DNA from: Carya illinoinensis
Taxonomy: Eukaryota; Streptophyta; Magnoliopsida; Fagales; Juglandaceae
NCBI RefSeq assembly: GCF_018687715.1
Contig: NC_056767.1
Coordinates: forward strand, 6,682,001 to 6,746,000
DNA length: 64,000 bases
Reading direction: 5' to 3'
Positions within the stretch are counted from its first letter, which is position 1; each line of letters starts with the position of its first letter. The position numbers and the translations under genes are program-made. Below, piece after piece: positions 21,416 to 31,862 of the stretch. The notes under the pieces are model-generated. The model was not told the DNA's origin and searched no databases. It saw only the letters and a list, made by a program, of their open reading frames with translations.

Positions 21416-22060
21416 GCAACCATAATTTCTCATTGTAGAGACTGTTCCGGAACAAGCTGTGCTTAAAGAAATAAAAAGTAAAAAAAACAAAAAAAAATCT
21501 CTTGAAAAAATTAATAGATATTGTTAACTGAACCATCAAAGGAAAAATGTAAAATTAGAATAAAAACAAGAAATAATCTAAAAACAAGTTCTGATCGACT
21601 CGAATGCTATATTTTGGATTGAGATATTGTACTAGCTTGAGCTCTAAAGATATGAAGATGGTGAGCACACAAAGAGGATGAGAAAGCCAAATATCACACT
21701 GACTTCTTTCTTTTTCTCTAATGGAGAGCAAAGAAAGAGAATATAATGAATCATGAATCTTCTCGTCGCGGCAATAGACAATCTCCCTTCACTTTTCGGT
21801 GCATGGGAGTTCATGATCGGGCAACTATGCATTTGTTAACTTGTCTGGTTGTTCCCGTTGCTATAAGGAGTGTGAAACTAATTGCTTGGCAGCCTCCAGA
21901 GTGAGGAAGAGTAAAATTAAATGTAGATGGTGAAGCTTGCAGTAACCCAAGAGAAGCTGGTGTGGGTGGTATTATTTGGAATCCTCTAGGTGGTGTAGTG
22001 GTGGGATAATTTGCTTATTCTTATGGTCATGCTACTAATAATATTGCTGAATGTAGAACT

Positions 22061-24430
22061 TGTGATATCCCATATTTACGTGTATTTTTAATTAATAATT
22101 ATTTAAATTATTATAATTAATGGCTCTGTTGTTTTAAATTTAACGTGTTAATCGTTAGATTTATTTTATGAATTTTAAGTTGTGAAATTTATTGTCATGT
22201 GCTTTCTTAATTTCAATTGCTTTTCATTATTTAAATTTCTCTTTGTTCTAAATTATTTATTGTTTTACTGTTGAGTTTTATTATCTATTTTATTTAGTGA
22301 TTGCGTTTAAGTTATTTATTTTAATTACCATTTTGAAATCTTTTTTCGTTAGATCAATTTTGAGACCCCAAGTTGAAAAGACTGGATCTCATTTTTCTTT
22401 CCCTTTCTTTTTCTTTTCCCTTTTTACCTTTTTCTTTTTCTTTTTCTTCTTTCTTTTTCTTCTTTTCTTTCCTCTTCTTTTTTCACCTACCTCCCAACCA
22501 CGCAAGCCACTCCCCTCTCCCTGTTTCTCAAGCCGACAACCCAGCCCCACTAGTCTCAGCCCCCACGCCGCCCCCTTCTCCCTCACGCAACCCTACCCGA
22601 ATGGATCATCCCTTTCGTTCCCTCCAAAACGCGTCCCCAGCGCCACCGCCAATAGCCACCCAAGCTTCGTCGGACCACCCTCAACCAACTCCATGAACCC
22701 CATCCACATTCAAGCCCCCAGCACGCAACTCCCTCTCATCCCAAAATGGGTTTTGCATGTTCAAGTTTAACAACCCAAAGGCGTCGTGCACCACCTCACC
22801 ACCACCCCCAACCACTTCCCCATCCACCAGTGACCTCCTTTACCCAATCTCATGCCCCACCGTGACCCATAGCCACCACACTCTCCCTCACTCTCCCATG
22901 ACCTTTCTCCACCTTTCATGGCCGATCTCCACCATGTGCCGCCTCCCACGGAAACCAACCACCAACATCAACTCCACCAACCTTCATAAGCCCCTTCATG
23001 ACTAACCCAAGCCTCTCGTAGCTCCTCTTCGAAATTCCCACTTTGAGATCCATGGTCGTTGCTTGGAAACCACCACTCACTGCAACTCCGCCTCTTTTGA
23101 CATGACCCTTGATCTTTCAAAATTTGCCTTTAAGCACTGTGAATATTTTTCAAATAACTTTTAAGATTTAAATATATTTTGCATTAACAATACTTTGTGA
23201 TTTGGTTAGTTGTGCTGAACTGAGTCCGAGGCGTTTAGGGGTCGGTTAGAATTGGAGAATAGAGTTGTTTGTTTGATTGAATGATGTTGGGATTTGTTGG
23301 ATATTTTTGTGTCTTTTAGTATGCATTGCATGGTGCATGCATGTTCATGTTTGTAAAATGAAAAGTGGGTTTTCGCATATTGCATGCATATTCATGTGTT
23401 GGAAATGAAAACTGGGCTTTCATGTGTTAAAAGTTTTTTGGGTGCATGTGTATCATGACCCCAAGCCGAGAAAGGGTATTATCTCGGTAGAGTTCCTTTG
23501 GTCACTCGAGAGCAAAATATATTGAGCGATGACCCCTGGGTTGTCACTGGACGACAACGGGATCGAACAAGATGGTAATGCTCTCATGCCAACTCTGTAG
23601 CCCCTCTGCTCGCAGGGGCTAGAAGATGCTTGGCTATGAACGCACTGGGCGCCGAACTGGGCATTGCTCATTATGAAGTCACATGCATGGTTATTACCCA
23701 TGGTGTGGCGAAGGGAGCCAAGGTGTGCAGATAGTCCCTATGGGAGATTATGGTGCATAAGGTTAAAATTTGATATGTGCACCATTTTCTCGAAAAACTT
23801 CGAGATTTGATAAATGAGTTTATGTGGACCAATTCTGGAAAAATGGTGGAATTATGTTGAGCCATTTTCTAGGAAAATGGTGAATGTTTTAATGGATATG
23901 TTTTTGGGCAAAATGGGATTTTGGCATGCGTGGAAAATTACTCATTTTGGGAAAGGATGACTTTTGAGTCTCATGCATATGGCATCATGTTCATGCATTT
24001 TGTTATTGCATGAATGTATTTTTATCTCGTGGTTTGTTCGAATTATTACTTACCCGCGGTAACATCTCTTGGTACCGTAGATTTTGATGCAAGTGATGAG
24101 AAAGTTGAGCCTGAGGATGCTCCACCGAAGGAGTGATTGGGTATCACTTGCTCATGCATTGGGAATGGTTTTCCCGCTGTTGAATATAGTGTTTTGGTTT
24201 TTTTTTTCTTGATAACTGTAATATTTTTGGTATGCTTGTTTTAAAATGAACTTGTATTTAAACAAATTCGTACTTAGTCGACTAACGTTAATTATTCCGT
24301 TGTGTTTTTGTTGTACACTTTCTACATGTCCACACACTTATCACTTATAGATGGGATGTGTGACCCGTGTTGTCATCATCTCAACATCTCGATCTCCATG
24401 TTTCCATACATGGGAGTTGGGGGCATCACA
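22061..24430. mobile_element. Solo LTR, 2370 bp (family L1, copy B)
   Basis: Paralogue of the 1699-4090 LTR, starting TGTGATATCCC and ending GGGGGCATCACA. Flanks are GAACT (22056-22060) and AAACT (24431-24435). It shares the pyrimidine tract, the C-rich part and the conserved block (23447-23765). It was already in place before the segmental duplication. Confidence 0.87.
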
Positions 24431-24669
24431 AAACTCTTCTTGATGAGCTTCAATTGTGCAGGCAACTGGGATTGAGGGTTGTATTAGTAAAGTGAGACTC
24501 ATTGATGTTAGTGGGATGGTTGGCATCGGGAGTGTGCAAATATTGGTTTGTTTGGGATTTTTAGGAGGAAATTAAAGTTCTTACTTGTGAGTTTATTACT
24601 TGTGGGTTAAATGTTTGTTTTCGTCGTATATTTAGAGAAGCCAATATGGTGGTGGATGTTTTAGCTAAG

Positions 24670-26047
24670 TGGATAAATATGTTGTTTTTAATACTCTTAA
24701 CTAGTGAGATTAGTGAACTTTATCTGTTAAATTAAGAGTATTAATCAAATGATATGTGCTAGCCCTCCCTGACATGTGAAATGACCATTTACACCTTAAA
24801 GCAATAAACTTTCATGTATATGGCCTGAGTACTACTTTCTTCAATTAAATAGGTGGGCTGGTAAAATGCATGAGCTGTGGCCCAACACAGGAGTGAAGAA
24901 CTGATATGTAAGTGACTCAAGCCCACAAAGCCCATGAGAGGAAACTTAAGCTGAGAAAGCCACGGGAAGATCTCACAGCACCTAAGGGTTTTGGGACCAC
25001 GGGCAGCAGAGGAATGGGGTGGCTATGCACGATGGAAAAACACAAAAATTTCTGGCAAGGAGAGAGGATTCTGAGTATAAAAGGAAGAGGAACCTTCGAG
25101 AATGGGGATTCGGGTTTTTCCATTTCATTTCTCTTGTCATTTCTTCTCCCCTTTTTGTTTCAGATAGTTTTTTCTGAGCTTCTTTTAGGGTTTTGGCAAA
25201 TTAATATTTTGCTAGTTTTGATGAAGATGTTTGGCTAAATTTACAGCCTGGGTTGTGGTGAAACTGTTCTTTGTGTTCCATCACTTGCTAGATTTTCTAT
25301 AGTTTTGATTGTTTAGCTCACTTGGTCTGAAATCAATTTCTAAAGAGGAAAATCTGATGAATTCCCTTGCTCTTAGTCTTGTTCTACTGCAGACACAAGG
25401 CACAACAGAACCTTGAATTAATCAAGGATTCCATCAGCCGAGTGTTAAATTTATCTTGGTGGAAGCTTAGTGAGTGTACTTTATTTTCGGTTTTGGCATA
25501 ACTATGCTGAGTTCTTATTTCAGATAATCTATGTTATTAGCTCCTTAATTGAGTTAGTGAGTAGAGATTAATGCTGAGAAAACCGTGTAAGTGATGAACA
25601 CCAAGGAGCTTAAAAGCCGCTACCCAGGTGGTTACTCTATTGATCCTGTGAACCCTGCTAGTTAAACTAATGATTAACAATTCTGTTTTAGAACCACACC
25701 ATTTTCAGAAGTTAAATTTTACTTTGTATGATTTAATCCCTATTTTAGAGCAAAATCATTGCCATGAAAACAGCCACAAATCCACCATATATTCACTTGA
25801 TTACAAACCCTTCACTGGGTGGAGACTTTTTTTTCTTTTTTTCCGACTTGTTTTCAAAACAAAAGTCATAAAAATTCAAACAAAGAAATTCACAGGATGT
25901 TCCTTCTGTAACATCAAAGTTTTCCAAAAAGCTTTCTCAAGCATGTTGTTGGAATCACACTTGTCCCTGTGGAAATGACCTTGGGACTTTCTTATTATTA
26001 CAACTGAACCACTTCTACACTTGGGAGCGATAATTTGGACTAAGTCA
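24670..26047 (+). mobile_element. Solo LTR, 1378 bp, only in copy B
   Basis: Copy A reads straight through this site (GCTAAGCAGGG). Copy B has 1378 bp inserted, starting TGGATAAATATG and ending ACTAAGTCA, with a perfect 5 bp duplication CTAAG (24665-24669 and 26048-26052). TG...CA ends, a TATA box near 25076 and no internal coding region indicate a solo LTR read on the plus strand. The CCCTGTGGAAATGACCTTGG stretch near 25965 is of a type common near LTR ends in plant retroelements. It is unrelated to family L1. Confidence 0.85.
25076..25083 (+). promoter_or_regulatory. TATA box in the solo LTR
   Basis: TATAAAAG in a GAGTATAAAAGGAAGAGG context, roughly 400 bp into the LTR, where a U3/R border would be expected. 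Predicted from sequence only. Confidence 0.45.
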
Positions 26048-26286
26048 CTAAGCAGGGAACTCAAGGTCTTAATTCAGATTTATGTTACGTTAATTCCATT
26101 CAAGGTCCTTTTTGGGGAATGAATCGCATGGATAAACTTGGCATCCATTATCTTAGATGTTGAGAGTTTCTTGGCTTGGGTGGGTCTTTTGTTGGGTTTT
26201 GTTGTTCTTCTAGAATTTTTGGGCATCTCGACATGTGACCTCGACTCTTAAGATAAAAAAACGAAAAAAGAAGGTCAATAGTCCCA

Positions 26287-26546
26287 ATTGTGTACACATA
26301 TGCCTTCCTTTTAGCTAGCATCATTTAAATGCACTAGCTGTTTGCTGCACAGTTGTGAGCATTTGCATTTTATTTCTTGTTACTGGCTTCAAAATTTTGT
26401 TTTCTTGTACCCAACTGCCCTCAAAACATGAAGAAGCATCTGTTCATGTTCTTATTTTTTGGATTGTTTAATGCGCTTTGAAGAATGTCTCGATTGCATA
26501 TATGCAAAGGTTAAACATGCTGAAGAAGCTCTGCAGTTTGGAACCA
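26287..26546 (+). repeat. Tandem duplication flanking a LINE fragment, left block
   Basis: The block from TGTACACATATGCC to TTTGGAACC recurs from about 27098 to 27295 and continues after Copia-1 to 31925. The two blocks differ by few bases and bracket about 550 bp of LINE sequence. The right end carries the host coding bases for KVKHxEEALQFG. Confidence 0.8.
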
Positions 26547-27097
26547 GGATACAAAGGCTTGGGATGTGCAGTTGATCGAGGAAACATTATCTGTCGAGGA
26601 AGCAGAAACCATACAGAAAATTCCCCTTAGTATTTACAACAGACAAGACAAGATCATATGGAGGTGCACAACTAATGGAGTCTTCAGTGTTAGAAGCGCG
26701 TACCATCTGAAGAATGAACTAGAGCAGATGAGCAAAGGTCAGCCTAGCTATGTCCAGGAGAAAGGAAGGTGGAAAAAACTCTGGAAACTAAGCATGCCAA
26801 ATGCAGAAAAATTATTCCTATGGAAGGCTTGCAACGATTTACTACCAACCAAGCTAAATCTATTTAGAAGGAAAGTTGTTGATAACCCAAACTACCCAAT
26901 TTGCCATCAACATGTAGAAAGACGTGAATCAGTGAGAGACGTATGGAGCATGTGTTCTAGGAAACTGCAGAAAAGAAGCATCAGCAACCAAACATTCAAG
27001 GAGCGACTGACCAATCTAATGGAGGAGGTAGAAGAGGAAGTGCTAATAGAGATGGCTGTGGCGGCATGGAGATTGTGGAAAAGAATGAATGAATGGA
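26547..27097 (+). pseudogene. LINE ORF2 C-terminal fragment (zf-RVT)
   Basis: One open frame encodes QLIEETLSVEEAE, WRCTTNGVFSVRSAYHL, KLWKLSMPNAEKLFLWKACND and LPTKLNLFRRKVVDNPNYPIC, ending in VAAWRLWKRMNEW. This is the zinc-binding region after the RT of plant L1-like LINEs. The usual CxxC...HALWxC part is shortened by an internal deletion. Neither a poly-A tail nor a normal LINE target duplication is present. The fragment sits as filler between the two blocks of a tandem duplication, and microhomology (ATTGTG.ACACATATGCC) is seen at its right edge. Confidence 0.8.
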
Positions 27098-27295
27098 TTG
27101 TGCACACATATGCCTTCCTTTTAGCTACCATCATTTTAAATGCACTAGCTGTTTGCTGCACAGTTGAGAGCATTTGCATTTTATTTCTTATTATTGGCTT
27201 CAAAATTTGTTTTCTTGTACCCTACTGCCCTCAAAACATGAAGAAGCATCTACTCATGTTCTTATTTATTGGATTGTTAAATGCGCTTTGAAAAA
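27098..27295 (+). repeat. Tandem duplication, right block (continues 31861-31925)
   Basis: Second block of the duplication described at 26287-26546. It is interrupted by Copia-1 after TTTGAAAAA and resumes at 31861 with AAGAATGTCTCG. Confidence 0.8.
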
Positions 27296-27488
27296 TGTTA
27301 AGACTAAAGAGAAGAGAATTATTTAGGTAGAACCTCTCATATTACTCAGTAATAATTTACAAATAAATAGATATTTACAATGAACTAAAATGGAAATAAT
27401 CACATATGGTAGGAAACTAATTGGTGCTGATTTCTTGGAGGCTAAATATATGGTAATGTACATATGGAAATATTCATAGCTGTCAATA
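27296..27488 (-). repeat. Copia-1 3' LTR
   Basis: 193 bp. In element orientation it begins TATTGACAG and ends TCTTAACA, so its 5' end is TA instead of TG. By eye it is identical to the 5' LTR. Confidence 0.95.
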
Positions 27489-27499
27489 CTCCCCCTCAA
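27489..27499 (-). other. Copia-1 polypurine tract
   Basis: On the minus strand TTGAGGGGGAG sits directly before the 3' LTR. The TGA stop codon of the polyprotein overlaps its start. Confidence 0.85.
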
Positions 27500-30400
27500 G
27501 TTGGCGCATGGAGATCCGTAATGCCCAACTTGCGCGAGAAATGATGAAAGAGATCGTGGCCTAAAGCTTTAGTGAATATATCGGCAACTTGATCTTGGGA
27601 AGAGGTGTGAACAGCTTTGAGGAGACCAGAATGAATCTTATCACGAACAATGTGACAATCAATCTCAATGTGTTTGGTGCGCTCATGAAAGACAGGATTG
27701 TGAGCAATGTAGAGAGCAGACTGATTATCACAATGTAAGGTGAAAGGTTCAGGATGAGAGAGACCAAAATCAGTGAGAAGCTGTTTGAGCCAGGTGAGCT
27801 CACAGGTAGTAACAGCCATAGCTCGATACTCGGCTTCAGCGGAAGAGCGTGCCACAGTAGTCTGTTTTTTTGTACGCCAGGAGATGGGACTAGGACCTAT
27901 CTGAATAAAGTAGCCGGTAGTCGAACGACGAGTGGTGGGACAACTGGCCCAATCAGAATCAGTGTATGCTGTGACATGAAGACTGGTAGATGAAGGAAAG
28001 AAGAGGCCTTGGCCAGGGCTGGCTTTGAGGTAGCGGAGAACTCTAATAGCTGCAGTCATATGAGGAACCCGAGGAGCATGCATGAACTGACTGAGAATGT
28101 TGACAGCATAAACAATGTCTGGTCTGGTAATGGTCAGGTAGATAAGACGACCAACAAGATGACGGTAGGAACAAGGATCAGGAAGTAAATCACCATCTTG
28201 AGGACTAAGTTTCAAATGTTGTTCCATGGGAAAAGAAGCAGTCCGGGCACCAAGTTGTCCACTGTCAGAGAGTATGTCAAGAGCATATTTGCGCTGATTA
28301 AGGAAGATGCCATTAGGAGACCGGGCAACTTCGAGACCAAGAAAATACTTCAGAGAACCAAGATCCTTAGTCTTGAAGTGAGTAGAGAGAACATGTTTGA
28401 AAAACGCGATCTGAGAGATGTCATTACCAGCGACTAAAATATCATCAACATAAACAAGGACAAGAGTGATGCTAGTGCAGGTGACAAAAGTAAACAAAGA
28501 ATGGTCAGCCTGAGACTGATGAAAACCTGCATCAAGAAGCACATTGGTTAGTTTAAAAAACCAGTTCCTGGAGGCTTGTTTAAGGCCATAAAGGGATTTT
28601 CTGAGGCGACAGACTCGGGTCTCCCCCTTGGGACAATATCCGGGGGGTGGGGTCATGTAGACTTCTTCATCAAGATCGTCGTGCAAGAAGGCATTATTGA
28701 CGTCGAGTTGATGAATAATCCAATGTTTGGAGGCGGCAACAGCTAACAGGCATCTGACAGTGGTCATTTTTGCAACAGGAGCAAAAGTCTCATGATAATC
28801 AAGGCCTTCAATTTGAGTATAGCCCTTGGCAACAAGGCGAGCTTTGTACCGTTCAATAGAGCCATCAGCTTTGAGTTTGGTTTTGAATACCCATTTGCAG
28901 CCAATGGGTTTTTTATCAGGAGGAAGAAACTCAAGAGTCCAAGTCGAGTTGGCTTCTAAGGCTCGAAGTTCAGAAGACATGGCCTCACGCCAATGAGAGT
29001 GACGAATAGCCTCAGAGTAACAGGTGGGATCAATACAAGTGGTAAGAGCAGTTAAATAAGAAATATGGGAAGGAGAAAAATGAGAATATGAAAGAAAAGC
29101 AGATAGAGGATGAGCAGTACCTGAGACCGGTGGAGCAGGTGAGGATGCCGTGGACTCCGTATGTAAGGTGGGACATATATAGTCGTTGAGATAGGCGGGG
29201 CGAGTAATGGTGCGACGAGGACGAGGGACAGGGGAGAGAGGAGGGGATGGAAGTGATTGAGGTGGAGAAGAAGAGATAATGGGAAGATCAGATGGGGAAG
29301 AAGAGGAAACTATAGGTTCAGGAACAGGAAGAGGAATGATGGGAGAGGATTGGGAAGGAGAGTCAGAAATGTGTTGGAAGGGAAATTGTTGCTCATGAAA
29401 GGTGACATCACGGGAGTAAAAAATAGACTGAGTGGCAAGATTGTAGAGTTTGTAGGCTTTATGAGTACTGGGATATCCTAAAAAAACACATTGTGTAGCA
29501 CGGGGAGAAAATTTGTCACGATGCGCAGAAAGAGTTTGAGCATAGCAAAGGCACCCGAACACGCGTAGGTGATCATAGTTGGGTGGTTTGTCAAAAAGAG
29601 TTTCAAAAGGGGATTTATTTTGGAGAATACGACTGGGAGTACGATTGATGAGATAAGCAGCAGTGAGGACGCAATCACCCCAAAATTGTAAGGGTAGGTG
29701 GGCTTGAAAGCGAAGGCTTCGAGCAACATTGAGAAGGTGTCGATGTTTACGCTCCGCAACACCATTTTGTTGAGGAGTTTCAACACAGGTACGTTCATGA
29801 ACGATGCCGTGAGCCTTGAGATAATTTTGAAATTGATGAGATAAAAATTCTTGTCCATTATCAGTTCGAATGATTTTAACGGTGGTATTAAATTGATTTT
29901 GAACAAGAGCGAAAAAATGCGTTAAATGAGTATAGGCTTCGGATTTAAAACGCATGAGATATATCCAAGTAGTGCGAGAAAAATCATCGACAATAGTGAG
30001 AAAATAATGAGCCCCACATAAAGAAGAAGTATGATAGCCACCCCAAATATCACAATAAATACGATTAAAAGGAAAAATACTTTTATTTGAAGAATTAGAA
30101 AAAGGCAATCTGGTGTGCTTAGAACGAGCACAAATGTCGCAATCAGAAAGAATACAAGGAGAATTGAAAAGACTAGGAATAATAAAACTAGAGGGATGAC
30201 CTAGACGTTGATGCCATAGGAGCTTATTATCGGTAGTGGGGGCAGCAAATGCAAGAGAAGGTTCGGGGCGATACACGTAGAGTCCATTGCAAAGATCACC
30301 CGTTCCAATCGGCCTCATCAATTGTGGGTCCTGAAAAATACAAGTGTTAGAAGAAAATAAAATAACACAAGATTTCTGGAGGGTGAGTTGGGAAATAGAT

Positions 30401-31632
30401 AAGAGATTAAAAGAAAAAGTAGGGATATAATAGACATTTGATAGAGTAAGAAGGGGAGAAAGAAGACATGTCCCAATGCCTTCGGCTGGGACTTCATGTC
30501 CATTGGGAAGCCGTACGAAGTGACTGGTTTCCAGTCTTTGCAAATCACGAAAGCAGGATTTTTTATGACAAATGTGATGGCTTGCACCACTATCGATCAC
30601 CCAATGATGTTCCCGATTAAAGGTAAAAACAGAGGGAGAAGTAGAGAAGCTATTACCAACAAAATGGGCAGTGGAGGAAGAAGGAGATGGAGTCACCGGC
30701 GCTAGCAAGGAGATGAGCTTCTGATAGAGGTCCGGTGAGAGACCAGGAATGGGGCTCGACGTCGAGTGGGTGGAGGAGAGCTGGAGGGCCGACGATGGAG
30801 CTTGACCAAGGATGGAGGTCTGCGGCTTGGGACGTGGCTCTCGTCCGGGTGGGTAACCCACTATTTTCCAGCACCGGTCACGTGTATGACCGTCCTTGCC
30901 ACATACGGTACATTTGAAGATGGGTTTGGGTCTACCAGAGGGACGAACGGCCAGGGCCAAGCTTTCGGATGAATGGGTTTGAATGTGAAGCAACCTCTGT
31001 TGTTCTTCTTGGAAAAGAATAGAGAACACTTTACTGATAGAGGGAAGGGGATCCATGGCCAAGATTTGAGTTCGGAGAGAGGCAAAGGAATCGTTCAAGC
31101 CAAGGAGAAATTGAAAAACTTGCTCATCTTCAACCTGTTTTTGCAGGTCTTTGAGGTCGGTATTACGTTGGAGATGACCAAGTTCATCCCAAAGCTGTTT
31201 AATTTGATTATAGTACTCATGGACAGAGTTGGTTGTTTGTTGCAGGGAAGAGAGGGCTCGTTTGAGTTGATAGATTCGGGCGTTGTTGCCATGGCAGAAT
31301 CGGGAAGACAAATCAACCCATACAGCACGAGGATCAGTATGGTATTCAAGGGAGTTTGCAATGGATGGACTGATGGAGTTAAGGAGCCAGGTAAGAACCA
31401 TGTCTTTTGTTTGGTTCCATTGAGAGTAGGCGGCTGAAGAGGGATCAGGAGGGGTGAGGGTGCCATCGACAAAGCTTAATTTATTTTTTGCATTGAGTGC
31501 CCGTGTCATAGCTTTCTGCCATTTGGGAAAATTGTCACCAGTGAGGAGACCATTGACGAGGGTGAGGCTGGGAGAATCTGATGGATGAAGGAGGTAGGAA
31601 GAAGGGACGGGAGGAGGGGGATCGGTGGCCAT
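27496..31632 (-). CDS. Copia gag-pol polyprotein, 1378 aa, intact
   Basis: It directs replication and integration of Copia-1. Order of domains: gag (about 15-235), CCHC zinc knuckle CTVCGKDGHTRDRC at 241-254, aspartic protease DSGA at 347-350, integrase zinc finger (H474, H479, C498, C501), integrase core with D528, D591 (TDNG) and E627, reverse transcriptase from about 890 with YVDD at 1061-1064, and RNase H with DSDW near 1225, SSAEAEYRAM near 1264 and CDNQSAL near 1301. The ATG at 31632 lies shortly after the primer-binding site. No stop or frameshift was found and the length is normal for the family. One local oddity is FLHDDL near 983, where most relatives have FLHGDL. Confidence 0.97.
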   Translation of the reverse strand: MATDPPPPVPSSYLLHPSDSPSLTLVNGLLTGDNFPKWQKAMTRALNAKNKLSFVDGTLTPPDPSSAAYSQWNQTKDMVLTWLLNSISPSIANSLEYHTDPRAVWVDLSSRFCHGNNARIYQLKRALSSLQQTTNSVHEYYNQIKQLWDELGHLQRNTDLKDLQKQVEDEQVFQFLLGLNDSFASLRTQILAMDPLPSISKVFSILFQEEQQRLLHIQTHSSESLALAVRPSGRPKPIFKCTVCGKDGHTRDRCWKIVGYPPGREPRPKPQTSILGQAPSSALQLSSTHSTSSPIPGLSPDLYQKLISLLAPVTPSPSSSTAHFVGNSFSTSPSVFTFNREHHWVIDSGASHHICHKKSCFRDLQRLETSHFVRLPNGHEVPAEGIGTCLLSPLLTLSNVYYIPTFSFNLLSISQLTLQKSCVILFSSNTCIFQDPQLMRPIGTGDLCNGLYVYRPEPSLAFAAPTTDNKLLWHQRLGHPSSFIIPSLFNSPCILSDCDICARSKHTRLPFSNSSNKSIFPFNRIYCDIWGGYHTSSLCGAHYFLTIVDDFSRTTWIYLMRFKSEAYTHLTHFFALVQNQFNTTVKIIRTDNGQEFLSHQFQNYLKAHGIVHERTCVETPQQNGVAERKHRHLLNVARSLRFQAHLPLQFWGDCVLTAAYLINRTPSRILQNKSPFETLFDKPPNYDHLRVFGCLCYAQTLSAHRDKFSPRATQCVFLGYPSTHKAYKLYNLATQSIFYSRDVTFHEQQFPFQHISDSPSQSSPIIPLPVPEPIVSSSSPSDLPIISSSPPQSLPSPPLSPVPRPRRTITRPAYLNDYICPTLHTESTASSPAPPVSGTAHPLSAFLSYSHFSPSHISYLTALTTCIDPTCYSEAIRHSHWREAMSSELRALEANSTWTLEFLPPDKKPIGCKWVFKTKLKADGSIERYKARLVAKGYTQIEGLDYHETFAPVAKMTTVRCLLAVAASKHWIIHQLDVNNAFLHDDLDEEVYMTPPPGYCPKGETRVCRLRKSLYGLKQASRNWFFKLTNVLLDAGFHQSQADHSLFTFVTCTSITLVLVYVDDILVAGNDISQIAFFKHVLSTHFKTKDLGSLKYFLGLEVARSPNGIFLNQRKYALDILSDSGQLGARTASFPMEQHLKLSPQDGDLLPDPCSYRHLVGRLIYLTITRPDIVYAVNILSQFMHAPRVPHMTAAIRVLRYLKASPGQGLFFPSSTSLHVTAYTDSDWASCPTTRRSTTGYFIQIGPSPISWRTKKQTTVARSSAEAEYRAMAVTTCELTWLKQLLTDFGLSHPEPFTLHCDNQSALYIAHNPVFHERTKHIEIDCHIVRDKIHSGLLKAVHTSSQDQVADIFTKALGHDLFHHFSRKLGITDLHAPT

Positions 31633-31655
31633 AGAGCTAGGGGAAAGGATCGATT

Positions 31656-31667
31656 AGGCTGATACCA
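31656..31667 (-). other. Copia-1 primer-binding site
   Basis: On the minus strand TGGTATCAG directly follows the 5' LTR and matches the 3' end complement of initiator tRNA-Met, the usual primer of plant Copia elements. The next bases (CCT) leave the standard GAGC pattern. Confidence 0.85.
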
Positions 31668-31860
31668 TGTTAAGACTAAAGAGAAGAGAATTATTTAGGT
31701 AGAACCTCTCATATTACTCAGTAATAATTTACAAATAAATAGATATTTACAATGAACTAAAATGGAAATAATCACATATGGTAGGAAACTAATTGGTGCT
31801 GATTTCTTGGAGGCTAAATATATGGTAATGTACATATGGAAATATTCATAGCTGTCAATA
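31668..31860 (-). repeat. Copia-1 5' LTR
   Basis: 193 bp, the same sequence as 27296-27488, including the TA start. It is followed by the TSD AAGAA and host pseudogene sequence. Confidence 0.95.
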
Positions 31861-31862
31861 AA

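Larger units (their letters stand above)
21880..26270 (+). pseudogene. LINE RNase H remnant (copy B), split by two solo LTRs
   Basis: This is the same RNase H start as in copy A, with a TGA where copy A has CAA (near 21901) and TAA-type stops later. It is interrupted at 22061-24430 by the family L1 LTR and again at 24670-26047 by a second LTR. The last part (26053-26270) carries the C-terminal RNase H bases and an A-rich tail. It is non-functional. Confidence 0.75.
27296..31860 (-). mobile_element. Copia-1: complete, apparently intact Ty1/Copia retrotransposon
   Basis: A 4565 bp element on the minus strand. Two 193 bp LTRs (31668-31860 and 27296-27488) look identical base for base. The element has a primer-binding site TGGTATCAG next to the 5' LTR, one uninterrupted polyprotein ORF and a polypurine tract next to the 3' LTR. 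Flanking 5-mers are AAAAA (27291-27295) and AAGAA (31861-31865); the paralogous empty site reads GAAGAATG, so this is a duplication with one change. Identical LTRs mean a very recent insertion. It lies in the host pseudogene. Confidence 0.97.

Noticed and set aside
26566..27291. A 241-codon ORF that could be taken for a host gene
   Set aside because: The first about 175 codons are LINE zf-RVT sequence and the remainder reads into the duplicated host non-coding block. It is a chance fusion.
28198..31437. Many plus-strand ORFs up to 154 codons
   Set aside because: They are antisense to the intact Copia-1 polyprotein and have no domain of their own.
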